Below, piece by piece: positions 33,665-45,064 of a stretch of DNA of 64,000 nucleotides. The stretch covers positions 1 through 64,000 of the forward strand of contig WTXG01000147.1 of the NCBI GenBank assembly GCA_022496185.1. The letters are read 5' to 3'. The first letter of the stretch is position 1. Each line of letters opens with the position of its first letter. Source of the stretch: Multifurca ochricompacta. Taxonomy: Eukaryota > Basidiomycota > Agaricomycetes > Russulales > Russulaceae. Made by a program: the position numbers and the translations under genes. The notes below the pieces were generated by a model. That model was not told the DNA's origin and did not search any database. It saw only the letters and a program-made list of their open reading frames with translations.

Positions 33665-35200
33665 TCAAGTCGAGTCTCTCATTGTGGCTTCTAGCTGCAG
33701 TCAGACCCTCTTCCACAAAGAACTCATTGAATGCAGAGATGAGCATAATCTTTCACAACAAGTACTTGGCTCTGCCACCTGGAAAGACTTTGAATCCAAG
33801 TTTGGATACTACATCTATCACGATGGAAGATACCAACTGGTAGAATATGATGACAAGAAAAGGGTTTGGTATCGTATCCAATACTCGGATAGCCAACACT
33901 CTTGGGTCACTACAGGACCTGCCCCACTGGAATTTGGATTAGGACTGTGGAGGGAAAACCCCCTGGCCATTGTTATGGACTCCGAGCCAGAAGAGTACAT
34001 AGAAGAACACAGCGAAGAAGCACTGGTATTAGTGTCGACTACAACCCCAGTTGCACCAGCAGTTGTCACCATCAGAGCCCCTGCTTTGACAACCCCCCAG
34101 ATATCAATACAGTCTACCGACACTATCACCCCATCCCAGAAAAGAATGTCCACCATCACCACCCAGCTCCCAGACCCAGCCCCTCTGCCCCCACCACCTC
34201 CACCCACTATATTGCCACCAAACATTCCCCCACCATCAGGGCATCTGTCGGGCATACTGCCCCAGACATTTACCAGAGACCAGTCACAGAGCAAGAAGTT
34301 CATGTTGGAGTTTACCACATTCAAAAACTTCAACCATGATGTTCCCCAGATTATCAATCCCTTCCAATGAGCCAACCTCTTCCTGTCCCTGATCCAAGGA
34401 GAGGCAGTGGACAACTGGACAATGGAACAGCTGGAATGGCTGAACAAACAAGTTGAAAGTGGATGTCATACCACTAGTGAAGGCCTCTGGGAAACCATTG
34501 CCCAGTGGTTCAAGGATGCATTCACAGACGGGCAGGCCAAGCAGAAGGCTGCTTGAGAATTGAAGTCCCTAAAGATGGAAAAGGGAGAACTGGATGCTTA
34601 TGTAGCAAAGTTCAGAAGCTTGGCCAACAGGGCCAGCTATGACATGGATGAAGAAGCGACACTGGATCTCTTCTCCCAGGGATTACCCAATCCACTGGTC
34701 AAAAACATCATCCAGTTCCACCACCCCCAAGACTGGGATGGATGGGTTGAAGCTGCTCAACGACAGCAGCAAGACTATCTCAACTTCCAAACACACTTTG
34801 GGGTGATACCAAGAAGGGAAAGACTCGCAACCAGTGGAAGGCCGCCTTCAGGATAAAACCAGCACACACCTCCCAGAGAGACCCAAATGCCATGGACACT
34901 TCAGCAGACAGAACCAGGGCATGGGCTATGCTCACCAAAGACAAAAGACAAATGCTGATGAAGGAAGGACAGTGCTTTCGCTGCAAGGCACAAGGCCACA
35001 TGTCTAGAGAATGCCCCAAGAAGGGGGTATGTGTGGCTGAAGCTACAGTCACACCCATCCACAACAACCCACCAACCATCGACAAGAAAATGCTGACAAA
35101 GGAAGAAAAGGCACAAGAAATATGGGCCAATATGATGAAAGAAAGTGAAGAAGAGCGGGCTATCTTAGTAGAAAAAGCATTTGCCAAGAAGGATTTTTGA
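33665..35200 (+). pseudogene. Element B gag
   Basis: Same domain order as C gag: FGYYIYHDGRYQLVEYDD block, acidic and proline-rich linker, capsid block FKNFNHDVPQIINPFQ, then a helical C-terminal capsid part. The CCHC knuckle CFRCKAQGHMSREC lies at about 34978-35019. TGA stops at 34368-34370 and 34554-34556 stand at Arg positions of the family. A one-base change near 34800 shifts the frame before the knuckle. Gag ends KKDF-stop at 35198-35200, at the T5 slip site. Confidence 0.87.
35191..35200 (+). promoter_or_regulatory. Putative -1 gag-pol frameshift site, element B
   Basis: Gag GAT TTT TGA; pol GGA TTT TTG ACT GGC. T5 lies at 35194-35198. Confidence 0.6.
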
Positions 35201-38200
35201 CTGGCTCTACCCCATCAGCCTGGGCACAAGCACTACATGTAACCTCTGTGTATACTAGTCACTTCAAATCTTTGAAAATACCAGTACATTTCGAGACTAC
35301 ACAGAAGACGGCCGATTGTGACATCCTGATTGACTCAGGAGCCACTGATAACTTTATCAGCCCACAAATGGCAAGAACCATGGGTTTGGGGATGCTGGAA
35401 CTTCCCCAAGAAAAGAACATTTGGAACATCGACAGAACAGCCAATCGAGCGGGAAAGATCACACACTATACCAATCTTAATGTTCAAGTAGGAGAAAGGA
35501 CGAAGGTCATTCGCTTCCTTGTCACCAATCTAGGAGGGGAAGACCTGATTCTAGGATACCCATGGCTGGCTGCATTCGAACCAAAGATTAACTGGAGCGA
35601 TGCAACCATGGACAAAGAATTCTACCCCGTCCTCATCACCTCCTTGGGGTATGACTATACAGTCCGACATTCAGTAGTGCGCAGAGCAAGGGAAGGAAGT
35701 GAAGCAGAAGATGGAGATCCGGGCTATTGTTATGTCACCAAAGCATCAGAACTGGCCCAGAAGGCAGTAGAAGGACAGACAGAGAAAACCTTCAAGGAAG
35801 TGGTACCAGAGGCTTATCACTGACATTGGAAGGTGTTCTCAGAGGAGGAATCGCAGTGTTTCCTGCCTATGCAATCATGGGACCACGCCATTGAATTCAC
35901 ACCTGATACTCCATCAGCTATTGACTGTAAAATTTACCCATTGTCTCAGGCAGAACAAACAGCTCTCACCATGTTCCTTGAGGAGCACCTTGCAAAGGGA
36001 TACATCTGCCCATTGAAATCACCATATGCATCACCATTCTTCTTTATTAAGAAGAAAGATGGTAAACTTCAACCCATCCAAGACTACCAACAAATAAATG
36101 CCTATACCATAAAGAATGCCTACCCCCTTCCACTTATTTCAGAACTCATTGATACCATGAGGGATAAGTCCCTATTCTCCAAAATGGATGTCCGCTGGGG
36201 TTACAATAACATCAGAATTAAAGAAGGGGATCAATGTAAGGCAGCTTTCAAGACCAACCAGGGACTTTTTGAACCAAACATTATGTTCTTTGGTCTTACC
36301 AACTCGCCCGCCACCTTTCAATCTATGATGAATCACATCTTCTGTGACCTCATTCTTACAGGCAAAGTAGTGGTGTACATGGATGACATACTGGTAGCCA
36401 CAACAGATGACCTGACCCATCATCAAGAATGAGTGCACCAAGTCCTGGACATCCTACATGAACATGACCTGTATCTCAAACCAGCCAAATGCTTGTTTGA
36501 ACAACTGAGCATAGAATACCTGGGAGTTATCTTAGAAGGAGGACATGTACAGATGGACCTGGTGAAGGTACAAGGAATCTGGGAATGGCCCGTACCCATG
36601 TGTGTCAAGGATGTGTGATCCTTCATCAGATTTTGCAATTTCTATCAACGTTTTGTATGAGGGTTCTCAGGAATCACCCAACCACTGAATGGACTATTGA
36701 AGAAGGATGTACCCTGGCATTGGGCAAGCAAACAACAACAGGCCTTTGAGCAAATTTGAGACATTGTCAGCTCAGAACCAGTTCTTCTACAGCCAGACCT
36801 GGAAAGGCCCTTTGAACTGGAAGTTGACGTGTCCCACTTTGCCAATGGTGCCATGCTAAACCAGAGGGATACAAAAGGATTACTTCACCCGGTTGCCTTC
36901 TACTCAGAAACATTCTCACCAGTGGAATGAAACTATGACATTTGGGATCGAGAGCTGCTTGCCATTGTAAAAGCATTAAGACACTGGCAACCGTATTTAG
37001 CAGGGACACCTCACAAGACTATCATTCATACTGACCACTCCAATCTACTTTATTGGAAAGAACCCCATAAGATTAGTCGACAAGTAGCTTGCAAGGTCCT
37101 GGAATTGGAAGAGTACAATTTCATATTGAAACACATTGCGGGAAGTTGCAATGCATGAGCAGATGCTCTGTCACGATGCCCTGATCTAAACAATGGGGAG
37201 GACAACAACAGTGATATCACGGTACTCCCTGAAGAGGTCTTTGCCAGTACGGCCATCATCAGTCTTCACAACATGGACCTGTGGGCTCAGGTGTTGCAGA
37301 ATATGAACCAACAGTTATGCCAATCATGGGCAGAGGCACATAACCTGAAGAAGATTGATGGCTTATGGTGGAAGGATGGGGATCGTCTTGTTGTCACCGG
37401 TGGCAACAATATTAAGAGGGGGGTGATCCATTTTCACCATGACCTTCCCTCTGCAGGACACCCCAGCATTGCCAACACATATGCCCTGGCCAAACAAGAT
37501 TACTGGTGGCCGAATATGAAGAAGGACATGGAGGACTACATGAAGGGATGTGTGGACTGCCAAGCCAATAAAGTAAACACACACCCACACCCACCTGCAC
37601 TATCCCCAATCACACCCACAGCCTCATTACCATTCCAGACCATCGCTATGGACTTCATTGTCAAACTCCCAGTCTCCAGAGGCTTTGATTCTATCTTGAC
37701 CATGACTGTTCAAAGGCAGCATTATTTATACCATGCAATGAGTCCATCACAGCAGAAGGTGTAGCCAAACTTTACCTGGATCATGTCTATAGACACTATG
37801 GCCTCCTGGAAAAGATCATCTTGGACTGCGACCCACGCTTCACCTCCACATTCACCAAAGCACTCTGTAAGGTCTTGGACATAACCCAGAACATCTCGAC
37901 AGCCTACCATCCACAGACAGATGGACAATCAGAGAGGACAAACCAGTGGCTTGAACAGTATCTTTGGTTTTGGTGCAATGGACGACAGGATGATTGGGCT
38001 GACTGGCTGGCCATGGCCGAATTCGCACATAACTCCTGGCCCAATGGCACCACCAAAACCTCCCCATTTTCACTCATCATGGGATGGATGCCCCAAACCA
38101 CCTGGGCTGGAAAACCCATAAATGTCCCATCAGCCGCACAGCGTATCAACCAATGGGAAGAGATCTGGAAATTGGCCAATGAAAACCTGTTAAAGGCACA

Positions 38201-38681
38201 AAAGGTCCTCTCAGAAAGACCTTCGAAGTTCATGCCTTATCAGACCAATGACCTTGTCTGGCTGGAAGGGAAGAATATCCACACGTCACACCCAACCGCC
38301 AAACTAGCACCCCAACATCACGGACCTTTCAAGATAACGAGGAAGCTGTCAGATGTGTCATACGAACTCAAGCTCCCACCCACATGGAGGATCCATCTGG
38401 TCTTCCATGCCAGACTTTTGACACCTTACAAAGAAACATCCCTACATGGGGAAAACTTCCCGAGACCCCCCCCTGACCTTATCGATGGAGAAGTGGAATG
38501 GGAAGTGGAACAGATTCTAGACTCACTACATAAAGGCCAAGGGCGCAAGCTACACTACCTCATTAAGTGGAAAGGATTCCCAGACTCTGACAACTCATGG
38601 GAGCCAGCCGGGAATATCTTTGCTCTGGTCCTTATCTCGGAGTTCCATGCCCAACATCCAGAGGCACCCAAGAACAGTTAA
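35197..38681 (+). pseudogene. Element B pol: protease to chromodomain, many TGA stops
   Basis: Domains: protease (ILIDSGATDNFI), reverse transcriptase (KMDVRWGYNNIRIKEG; YMDDILVA near 36378), RNase H, the integrase zinc finger (HFHHDLPSAGHP; CVDCQANK), the DDE core (MDFIVKLP; CDPRFTSTF; QTDGQSERTNQWLEQYL) and a chromodomain (WEVEQILDSLHKGQG; YLIKWKGFPDSDNSWEP). TGA codons lie at 35821-35823, 36430-36432, 36616-36618, 36658-36660, 36757-36759, 36928-36930 and 37156-37158; most align with Arg codons in element A. Many Arg to Cys, Trp, Gln and His changes fit the same CpG process. A small deletion near 37708 breaks the integrase core between the first and second Asp. Confidence 0.92.
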
Positions 38682-38756
38682 AAGAACGACCTTAGACCGC
38701 AATCGAATTCCCCAGTACATGCTCTCACAGCAACGTCCTACCACCGAACAATCTAT

Positions 38757-39956
38757 TATGTCTTTCATTGCTGCCAACGCCGCCGTCAATGCTTTCACCA
38801 CCACCACCATAGTTGTCGAGAATTTCCCCTCCGCTCACCCTTCCATGCATCCCTCCTCACCTATTGATTACGAGGCTGCTGAAGCTCGAGTCAAGAATCA
38901 ATCCCCAACCCAAATGACAACTTTGACCACAGCAAGGAGCCACACCCAAATGACCTGCTAGGTATGGAGTTGGACAATGAAGTGCCGGAGTTTCCATTCT
39001 TTGCCAACAACCCCAACTCGTCAATGTATTTCCCCCTCGAAATCACCATGGCCAATGGGACAGTCACCATAGCCAAGTATATCTTCTACACCAATGGAGG
39101 GATGGATGTCGCCAGCTGTATGAAGAAGGATGGCCCTGTTTATGGGGCTCTGGTTTATTTAGAAGAAAGGTATACAGGACATCTTCATCACATGATGACT
39201 GATGAGCAGCTTGGGCACCTGGCCGCCAAGGACTCTTGCGCCTTTGCAATCAATGAGGTGTTGAATGACATGCACCTTCTGCGTCTCAAAGCAGAAGTAA
39301 TGAGACTGCGGAAGAATCTGACATTACACATGACACTCAACAAGCAGTACAAGGAGCATGCGAAGATGATGGCGAGGTTAACCAATGGGATGTTCCAGGT
39401 GGAACAGGAGTTAGTGGAGATTCAGAAAAGGTTGGAGATGGGGGATGCGTATCAAACCATCGCTGAATGGTACACTGACACCTATGCACAACCCCTTCCC
39501 CCACGATTGTTGGGGGCCGCTCCAAGGTTGATACTGAATCGGTTCGAAATGCCGTGTATGCATGAGAATCCCTGCGGAGAGACTTGCTGGCGATGTGACA
39601 GTAAGTACCACATTAGCTGGAACTGTCCCCTCAACTGCAAGTGGTGCTGGCACTGTTGTAGCAACCTCCACTGGAGTTGGTTTTGCATCTTCCGCCATGT
39701 AGGAGTTGCCCCAACCATCATCAATCCATCTGGGTGGTGCGGCAAGTGCCTCTGCCATAATTCAGGACATCGCGAACTGGACTGCCCAATTCATGATCTG
39801 TGTTATTCATGTGGTCAGCACGGCCTGTATGGGTTCCTCCACACCCACCAATGTCCGCAGGATTCAGACAAAGAGAACTATATGTTGGATGACCATAATG
39901 TAGCCAATGACTATCTGGACTTGGTGCAGGATGATGACAGTACGAGTCATTTCTAG
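38757..39956 (+). pseudogene. Element B ORF3: coiled-coil, four zinc knuckles
   Basis: Homologue of A ORF3 at the same place between pol and the 3' LTR. The N-terminal part reads SFIAANAAVNAFTTTT and PSSPIDYEAAEARVKNQSP, then breaks by a frame change near 38910. From 38964 the frame is open for 330 residues with EFPFFANNPNSSMYFPLEIT, a charged helical stretch (VEQELVEIQKRLEMGDAY), and all four knuckles. Every ligand Cys and His of the first three knuckles is retained even though neighbouring Arg codons have become Cys, Trp or His. That suggests selection before decay, or simply that Cys and His codons lack CpG. Confidence 0.8.
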
Positions 39957-39973
39957 CTGGGTCTGCTAGAACC

Positions 39974-39987
39974 AGAAGAGGGGGTGA
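39974..39987 (+). other. Polypurine tract of element B
   Basis: AGAAGAGGGGGTGA directly precedes the 3' LTR start TGTTACA at 39988. Confidence 0.8.
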
Positions 39988-40289
39988 TGTTACAATCTCT
40001 GCCAAGTAACCCCATTTTCTTCACCCTTCCCAACAACGACCCCTCTTTACCGCCTACCCTGCACTTCATGATCACGTCTCTGTCCTGGGATCCATCATGT
40101 GCCCTACTCCCATCCCCGTGACCTGCTTTGGACTTGTTGACTCACTGTTTACCTATGTTTGACCCCTTTATCTCTTATCTTGTTATCCTTTATCTTTACG
40201 ACTGGACACTTACTTAATACCCTATCAGAAGCCAGGCTTTATGCCCTCTGCTTTTGTATATTCAGGCCCACCTGACTCCATTATCCTTA

Positions 40290-41899
40290 CAGTAGCCCAC
40301 AAAACCGTTCCAATGTTTGGCCATCCTGGAGAGATTGACCTACCACACAATGAGAATAATTTCCAAAATTAGTAGAAATTGGTAGATGATAGTGTAGCAT
40401 CTAAGCTTCAATTAGAGCCTATACTAATGTCAATTGAGTCAGTGGTTCATGATATATAAAATGTTTTGTGAGGCATTATCATTGGAACAGTTTTGTGGCC
40501 AACATGTGAGATGACAAAACCGGTATCTGGTGGTCATGCAAATGCATTGACAGTCATGTGACAATGTTAAATAAGTTAAACATACACCAAATAATCATCA
40601 AGAACACTTGCTTCTTACCATGCATGCCCTCTCTGCTGCCAAAAGGACTCACATCATCTCCCTCCTCACTTCAGGCAAATCTGCCCTTAAAGTGTCAACT
40701 ATGACTGGCCATGGCACTATTATCATCTCAAGATGGGTCATAAATACTGCCCTTACCATCCCAAGTCAAATGGAGGGAGACCAAGGAAGCTGACAGAGAG
40801 AAATGCTCAGCATGCTATTTGCCTTATCTCCTCTGGCAGGGCAGACACAGATGTGGAAGTGACTAGAGCACTTCAGAAGTTGTTAATGGGTTCCTCTATC
40901 AACATAATATGCCCATCCATCCTCCCATCAAGTTTTCAAGCCATAACTGGCCCCTCCCATATCATACACCCCCATTCCATCATAAGTGCAATAGGCCACA
41001 AAACCAATCCAATGACATTGCTACACAAAACATTTTATATATCATGAACCACTGACTCAATTGACATCAGTATAGGCTCTAATTGAAGCTTAGCTGCTAC
41101 ACTATCATCTATCAATTTCTACTAATTTTGGAAATTATTCTCATTGTGTGGTAGGTCAATCTCTTCAGGATGGCCAAACATTGGAATGGTTTTGTGGGTT
41201 ACTGTATGATGGAATGGGGGTGTATGATATGGGAGGGGCCAGTTATGGCTTGAAAACTTGATGGGAGGATGGATGGGCATATTATGTTGATAGAGGAACC
41301 CATTAACAACTTCTGAAGTGCTCTAGTCACTTCCACATCTGTGTCTGCCCTGCCAGAGGAGATAAGGCAAATAGCATGCTGAGCATTTCTCTCTGTCAGC
41401 TTCCTTGGTCTCCCTCCATTTGACTTGGGATGGTAAGGGCAGTATTTATGACCCATCTTGAGATGATAATAGTGCCATGGCCAGTCATAGTTGACACTTT
41501 AAGGGCAGATTTGCCTGAAGTGAGGAGGGAGATGATGTGAGTCCTTTTGGCAGCAGAGAGGGCATGCATGGTAAGAAGCAAGTGTTCTTGATGATTATTT
41601 GGTGTATGTTTAACTTATTTAACATTGTCACATGACTGTCAATGCATTTGCATGACCACCAGATACCGGTTTTGTCATCTCACATGTTGGCCACAAAACT
41701 GTTCCAATGATAATGCCTCACAAAACATTTTATATATCATGAACCACTGACTCAATTGACATTAGTATAGGCTCTAATTGAAGCTTAGATGCTACACTAT
41801 CATCTACCAATTTCTACTAATTTTGGAAATTATTCTCATTGTGTGGTAGGTCAATCTCTCCAGGATGGCCAAACATTGGAACGGTTTTGTGGGCTACTG
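40290..41899. mobile_element. Palindromic Tc1/mariner-like element, 5'-half inverted dimer with nested MITE
   Basis: A 1610-bp inverted repeat (dyad 41094.5) with termini CAGTAGCCCACAAAACCGTT, flanked by TA (40288-40289, 41900-41901). Each 695-bp arm encodes the N-terminal helix-turn-helix region of a fungal Tc1 transposase: LSAAKRTHIISLLTSGKSAL and, in another frame, NGGRPRKLTERNAQHAICLI, ISSGRADTDVEVTRALQ. No catalytic domain is present. The two arms give identical translations. Exactly at the dyad TA sits a 220-bp element (40985-41204) related to the terminal 210 bp of the arms, duplicating the TA (40983-40984, 41205-41206). The family differs from the palindrome in the 5' LTR. Confidence 0.85.
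40985..41204 (-). mobile_element. MITE nested at the symmetry centre of the palindrome
   Basis: 220 bp. The ends are related inverted repeats (GGCCACAAAACCAATCCAATG on the left, shown to 20 bases or fewer as GGCCACAAAACCAATCC; complement of CCCACAAAACCATTCCAATG on the right). The body matches the outer 210 bp of the host palindrome with several differences. TA lies on both sides. Confidence 0.75.
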
Positions 41900-42194
41900 T
41901 ATCTCGTAGACGCCCATTCACTTACATATATAAGTCTGCTGTAACTACATTGTAGACCTCAGACTCAACTTATTGAATACATTGGTGCCTGTCTTCCAGA
42001 CATCCCCTTTGAATCCTTGACTCATTCATCTCAGTGCTTTTGGCACTTCTCTGCTCAACATTGTCTTAAGGAGCAGCCCTTTTGACTTTGACTCATCCCA
42101 CCTGAACTCCAAGGGGCCTTATTGGTTCCTTACCTGAACTCGCAGATTGTGCTGTCACACAAGTTGTGTGGAACGTCCTGCACCAGACGTAACA

Positions 42195-44433
42195 ACACAG
42201 TTACTTCCCCAAGAAAAAAATATTTGGAACATAGACAGAACCACTAACAAAGCCAGAAAGATCACGCATTGCTGCGATTTAGAAGTACAAGCTGGGGAGC
42301 AAACCAAGCAACTTTGCTTTCTCATTACAGACTTGGGAGATGAGGACATGGTTCTAGGATACCCATGGCTAGCAGCATTCGAACCCAAAATCAACTGGGC
42401 AGAAGCAACAATGGACAAAGACTTTTACCCAGTTCTCATCATGTCCTTGGGATATGACTACGCTGTGCGGCACCCCCTCACCCATGCTATCATCATGGGA
42501 TTGGCTGTCACCTGGAGTGATGTGGAACCTGTGGATCAGGTGTATTGCTATGTTACAAAGGCATCGGAATTGGCCCAGGCAGAGGCACAAAAGAACCCAG
42601 AAAAGATGTTCGAAGAAGTAGTCCCTGTTGAATATCACCAACATTGGAAGGTCTTCTTGGAAGAGGAATTGCAACGTTTCCCTCCCTCTTGACCTTGGGA
42701 TCATGCTATTGATTTCATTCCAGATGCCCCACAGTCAGTGGACTGTAAGATCTACCCATTATCTCAACCAGAGAAGGAGGCGCTTTCCACCTTCCTAGAA
42801 GAACACCTGGCAAAAGGGTATATACAACCATCCAACTCACCTTACACCTCACCCTTCTTCTTCATTAAAAAGAAAGACGGAAAGCTGCAACCAGTACAGG
42901 ACTACAGACAGATCAATGAACTCACAGTGAAAAACAACTACCTGCTCCCTTTAATCTCTGAGATCATTGACAAAATGTGTGACAAAGCCCTGTTTTCGAA
43001 AATGGATGTCTGCTGGGGGTACAATAATATCTGTATTCAGGAAGGTGACCAGCCCAAGGCTGCCTTCAAGACTAATCAAGGACTTTTTGAGCCAAATGTC
43101 ATGTTCTTTGGCTCAACAAATTCACTGGCAACTTTTCAGTCTATGATGAATCATATCTTCTGAGATCTAATCCTTATGGAAGAAGTAGTGGTATACATGG
43201 ATGATATCCTAGTGGCCACAAAAGACGACATCCACCACCATTGGACTCGAGTTCACAAAGTACTGAATATCCTGGCAAAGCATGACCTCTATCTGAAACC
43301 CACTAAATGCTCCTTTGAACAAAGGAGTGTTGAATATCTGGGTGTTATCCTAGAAGGGGGGCAAGTACGAATGGACCCTGTAAAAGTACAAGGCATTCAA
43401 GAATGGTCTATCCCTCAGTGTACCAAAGACATCAGGTTGTTCATTGGCTTCTGTAACTTCTACCAACACTTAATTAAGGGATTTTCAGCCATTGCTCAAC
43501 TGCTTAATGATCTTTTGAAAAAGGACATGCCCTGGCACTGGGACAAATTACAGCAGAAGGCATTCGACCAAATAAAAGCGATCATCAGCTCCAAACCAGT
43601 TCTTATTCAACCCAACTTAGCAAAACCCTTTGAACTAGAAGTTGACACTTCCATGTATGCCAATGGAGCGGTCTTATCACAGAGAGATAATGGAGGAATC
43701 CTTCACCCAGTTGCATTCTACTCGGAAACCTTCTCATTGGCAGAAAAAAATTATGATATTTGGGACAGAGAGCTACTGGCAATTGTAAAAGCATTATGAC
43801 ACTGGAGACCTTACCTTGCCAGATCCCCACATAAAATGATCATCTATACCAACCATTCAAATCTCCTCTACTGGTGAGAACCCCACAAAATCAGCCAACA
43901 AGTAGCATGCAAGGTCCTAGAGTTAGAAGAGTACAACTTCATGCTTAAACACCTCCCTGGAGCTTGCAATGCGTGTGCAGACACCCTGTCTAGACCAGCT
44001 GGTAGTGACGAGGGAGACAATGACAATGACAACATTGTAGTCTTACCAGAGGATGTCTTTGCAAAGAAGGCGGTTGTCAGCCTACACGATATGGATCTAT
44101 GGGCCCAAGTAATGCAAAATATGAACCAAGAATTGTGCAAATCTTGGATAGAGCCACACAACGTTAAGATGAAGAATGGCCTTTGGTGGAAGGACAACGA
44201 TCGATTGGTTGTCACTGGTGGCGACAACATTAAGAGGGGGGTGATTCATTTTCACCATGACCTTCCCTCTGCAGGACATCCAGGCATTGCCAATACATAC
44301 GCTCTTGCCAAATGCAACTACTGGTGGCCAAACATGAAAAAGGATGTTGAAGCATATGTCAAGGGATGCACAGAATGCCAGGCAAACAAAGTAAACACAC
44401 ACCCAAAACTGCCAACACCTTCACCCATCATGC
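42195..44433 (+). pseudogene. Element C pol, continued after element B
   Basis: Resumes the protease (LLPQEKNIWNIDRT; DMVLGYPWLAAFEPKINW) and runs through RT ([27 protein letters not shown] near 43192), RNase H (VDTSMYANGAVL) and the integrase zinc finger (HHDLPSAGHPGI; GCTECQANK). It stops abruptly at PTPSPIM, where the D LTR begins. TGA stops at 42690-42692, 43161-43163, 43797-43799 and 43875-43877; the first three align with Arg codons of A. The integrase core, chromodomain, ORF3 and 3' LTR of C are not found after element D. Confidence 0.9.
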
Positions 44434-45017
44434 TGTCATGAACTGACACCCTAGAAAACCTCCTGACCCCCCAGAAATCCTCAGACACTCCCAGAAGACC
44501 TTGTAAAACCCTCAGAGACGAAGATAACCCTAGATTAAGACCAGAGAAGGGCTGGTCCAGACCAGGGCCGGACTCCTGCCAAATTGGAGAGCTGTGGGAA
44601 GAGTACTAACAGAACCCCACAATGCCTAAACAGCAGTCCACAAACTGCGGACTGCGGACTGCGGACTGCGGATTTCTAAGCCCAAAAGTGGGGCTATTCT
44701 CATTGGTGGATCAGTAGGGAGTTAAAGCAAAGTTAACCTCCCCTAAAGTGGTGCACAGACCAAAGTCCCGGTTGTAATTACGTATATAAACCCTTTGGGA
44801 ATAGAATGGACAGCTCCAGACTGTCCACTTGTGATCCGGTTCCTGATTACCTAGGAGATTAGCCCCACCTTGTGGAAGGCTTCTCATCCCTTGCCCTTGA
44901 GCTGTTTGCTTCGTCTCCCTTGCACTTTCACCCTCACTCTCATCCTTTGCCCACTTCCAAATCCCTTCCCCTTTGCATACAATCCACTGTCCAGGCAGTC
45001 GACAGTGAGTTGTAACA
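44434..45017 (+). repeat. 5' LTR of element D (584 bp)
   Basis: TGTCATGAAC ... TTGTAACA. It contains four tandem ACTGCGG units near 44645-44672 and a TATA-like TATATAAA at 44783-44790. Confidence 0.93.
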
Positions 45018-45064
45018 TTTGGACAGTCTCTTTCACAAGCAGACAGTGACTGACAAGTGCCCTA

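Larger units (their letters stand above)
31474..42194 (+). mobile_element. Full-length Ty3/gypsy element B, inserted in element C
   Basis: LTR to LTR, flanked by a perfect 5-bp duplication ACACA (31469-31473 and 42195-42199). Excision in silico restores the C protease frame (GLGT-LLPQEKN). It has gag, pol, ORF3 and LTRs like element A. Each LTR contains a Tc1-like palindrome at a TA; without these two insertions the element is about 7.5 kb. CpG decay is heavy in the coding part, with at least nine in-frame TGA codons, nearly all opposite Arg codons of A. Confidence 0.95.
39988..42194 (+). repeat. 3' LTR of element B, interrupted
   Basis: TGTTACAATC at 39988 to ACGTAACA at 42194, about 595 bp without the inserted palindrome. 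TATA-like TATATAAG lies near 41926-41933. The break is at a different site from that in the 5' LTR (302 bp against 273 bp from the LTR start). Confidence 0.93.

Noticed and set aside
40608..41581. The two identical 61-aa ORFs as a gene pair
   Set aside because: They are the N-terminal Tc1 transposase remnant duplicated by the palindrome, and the frame breaks soon after.
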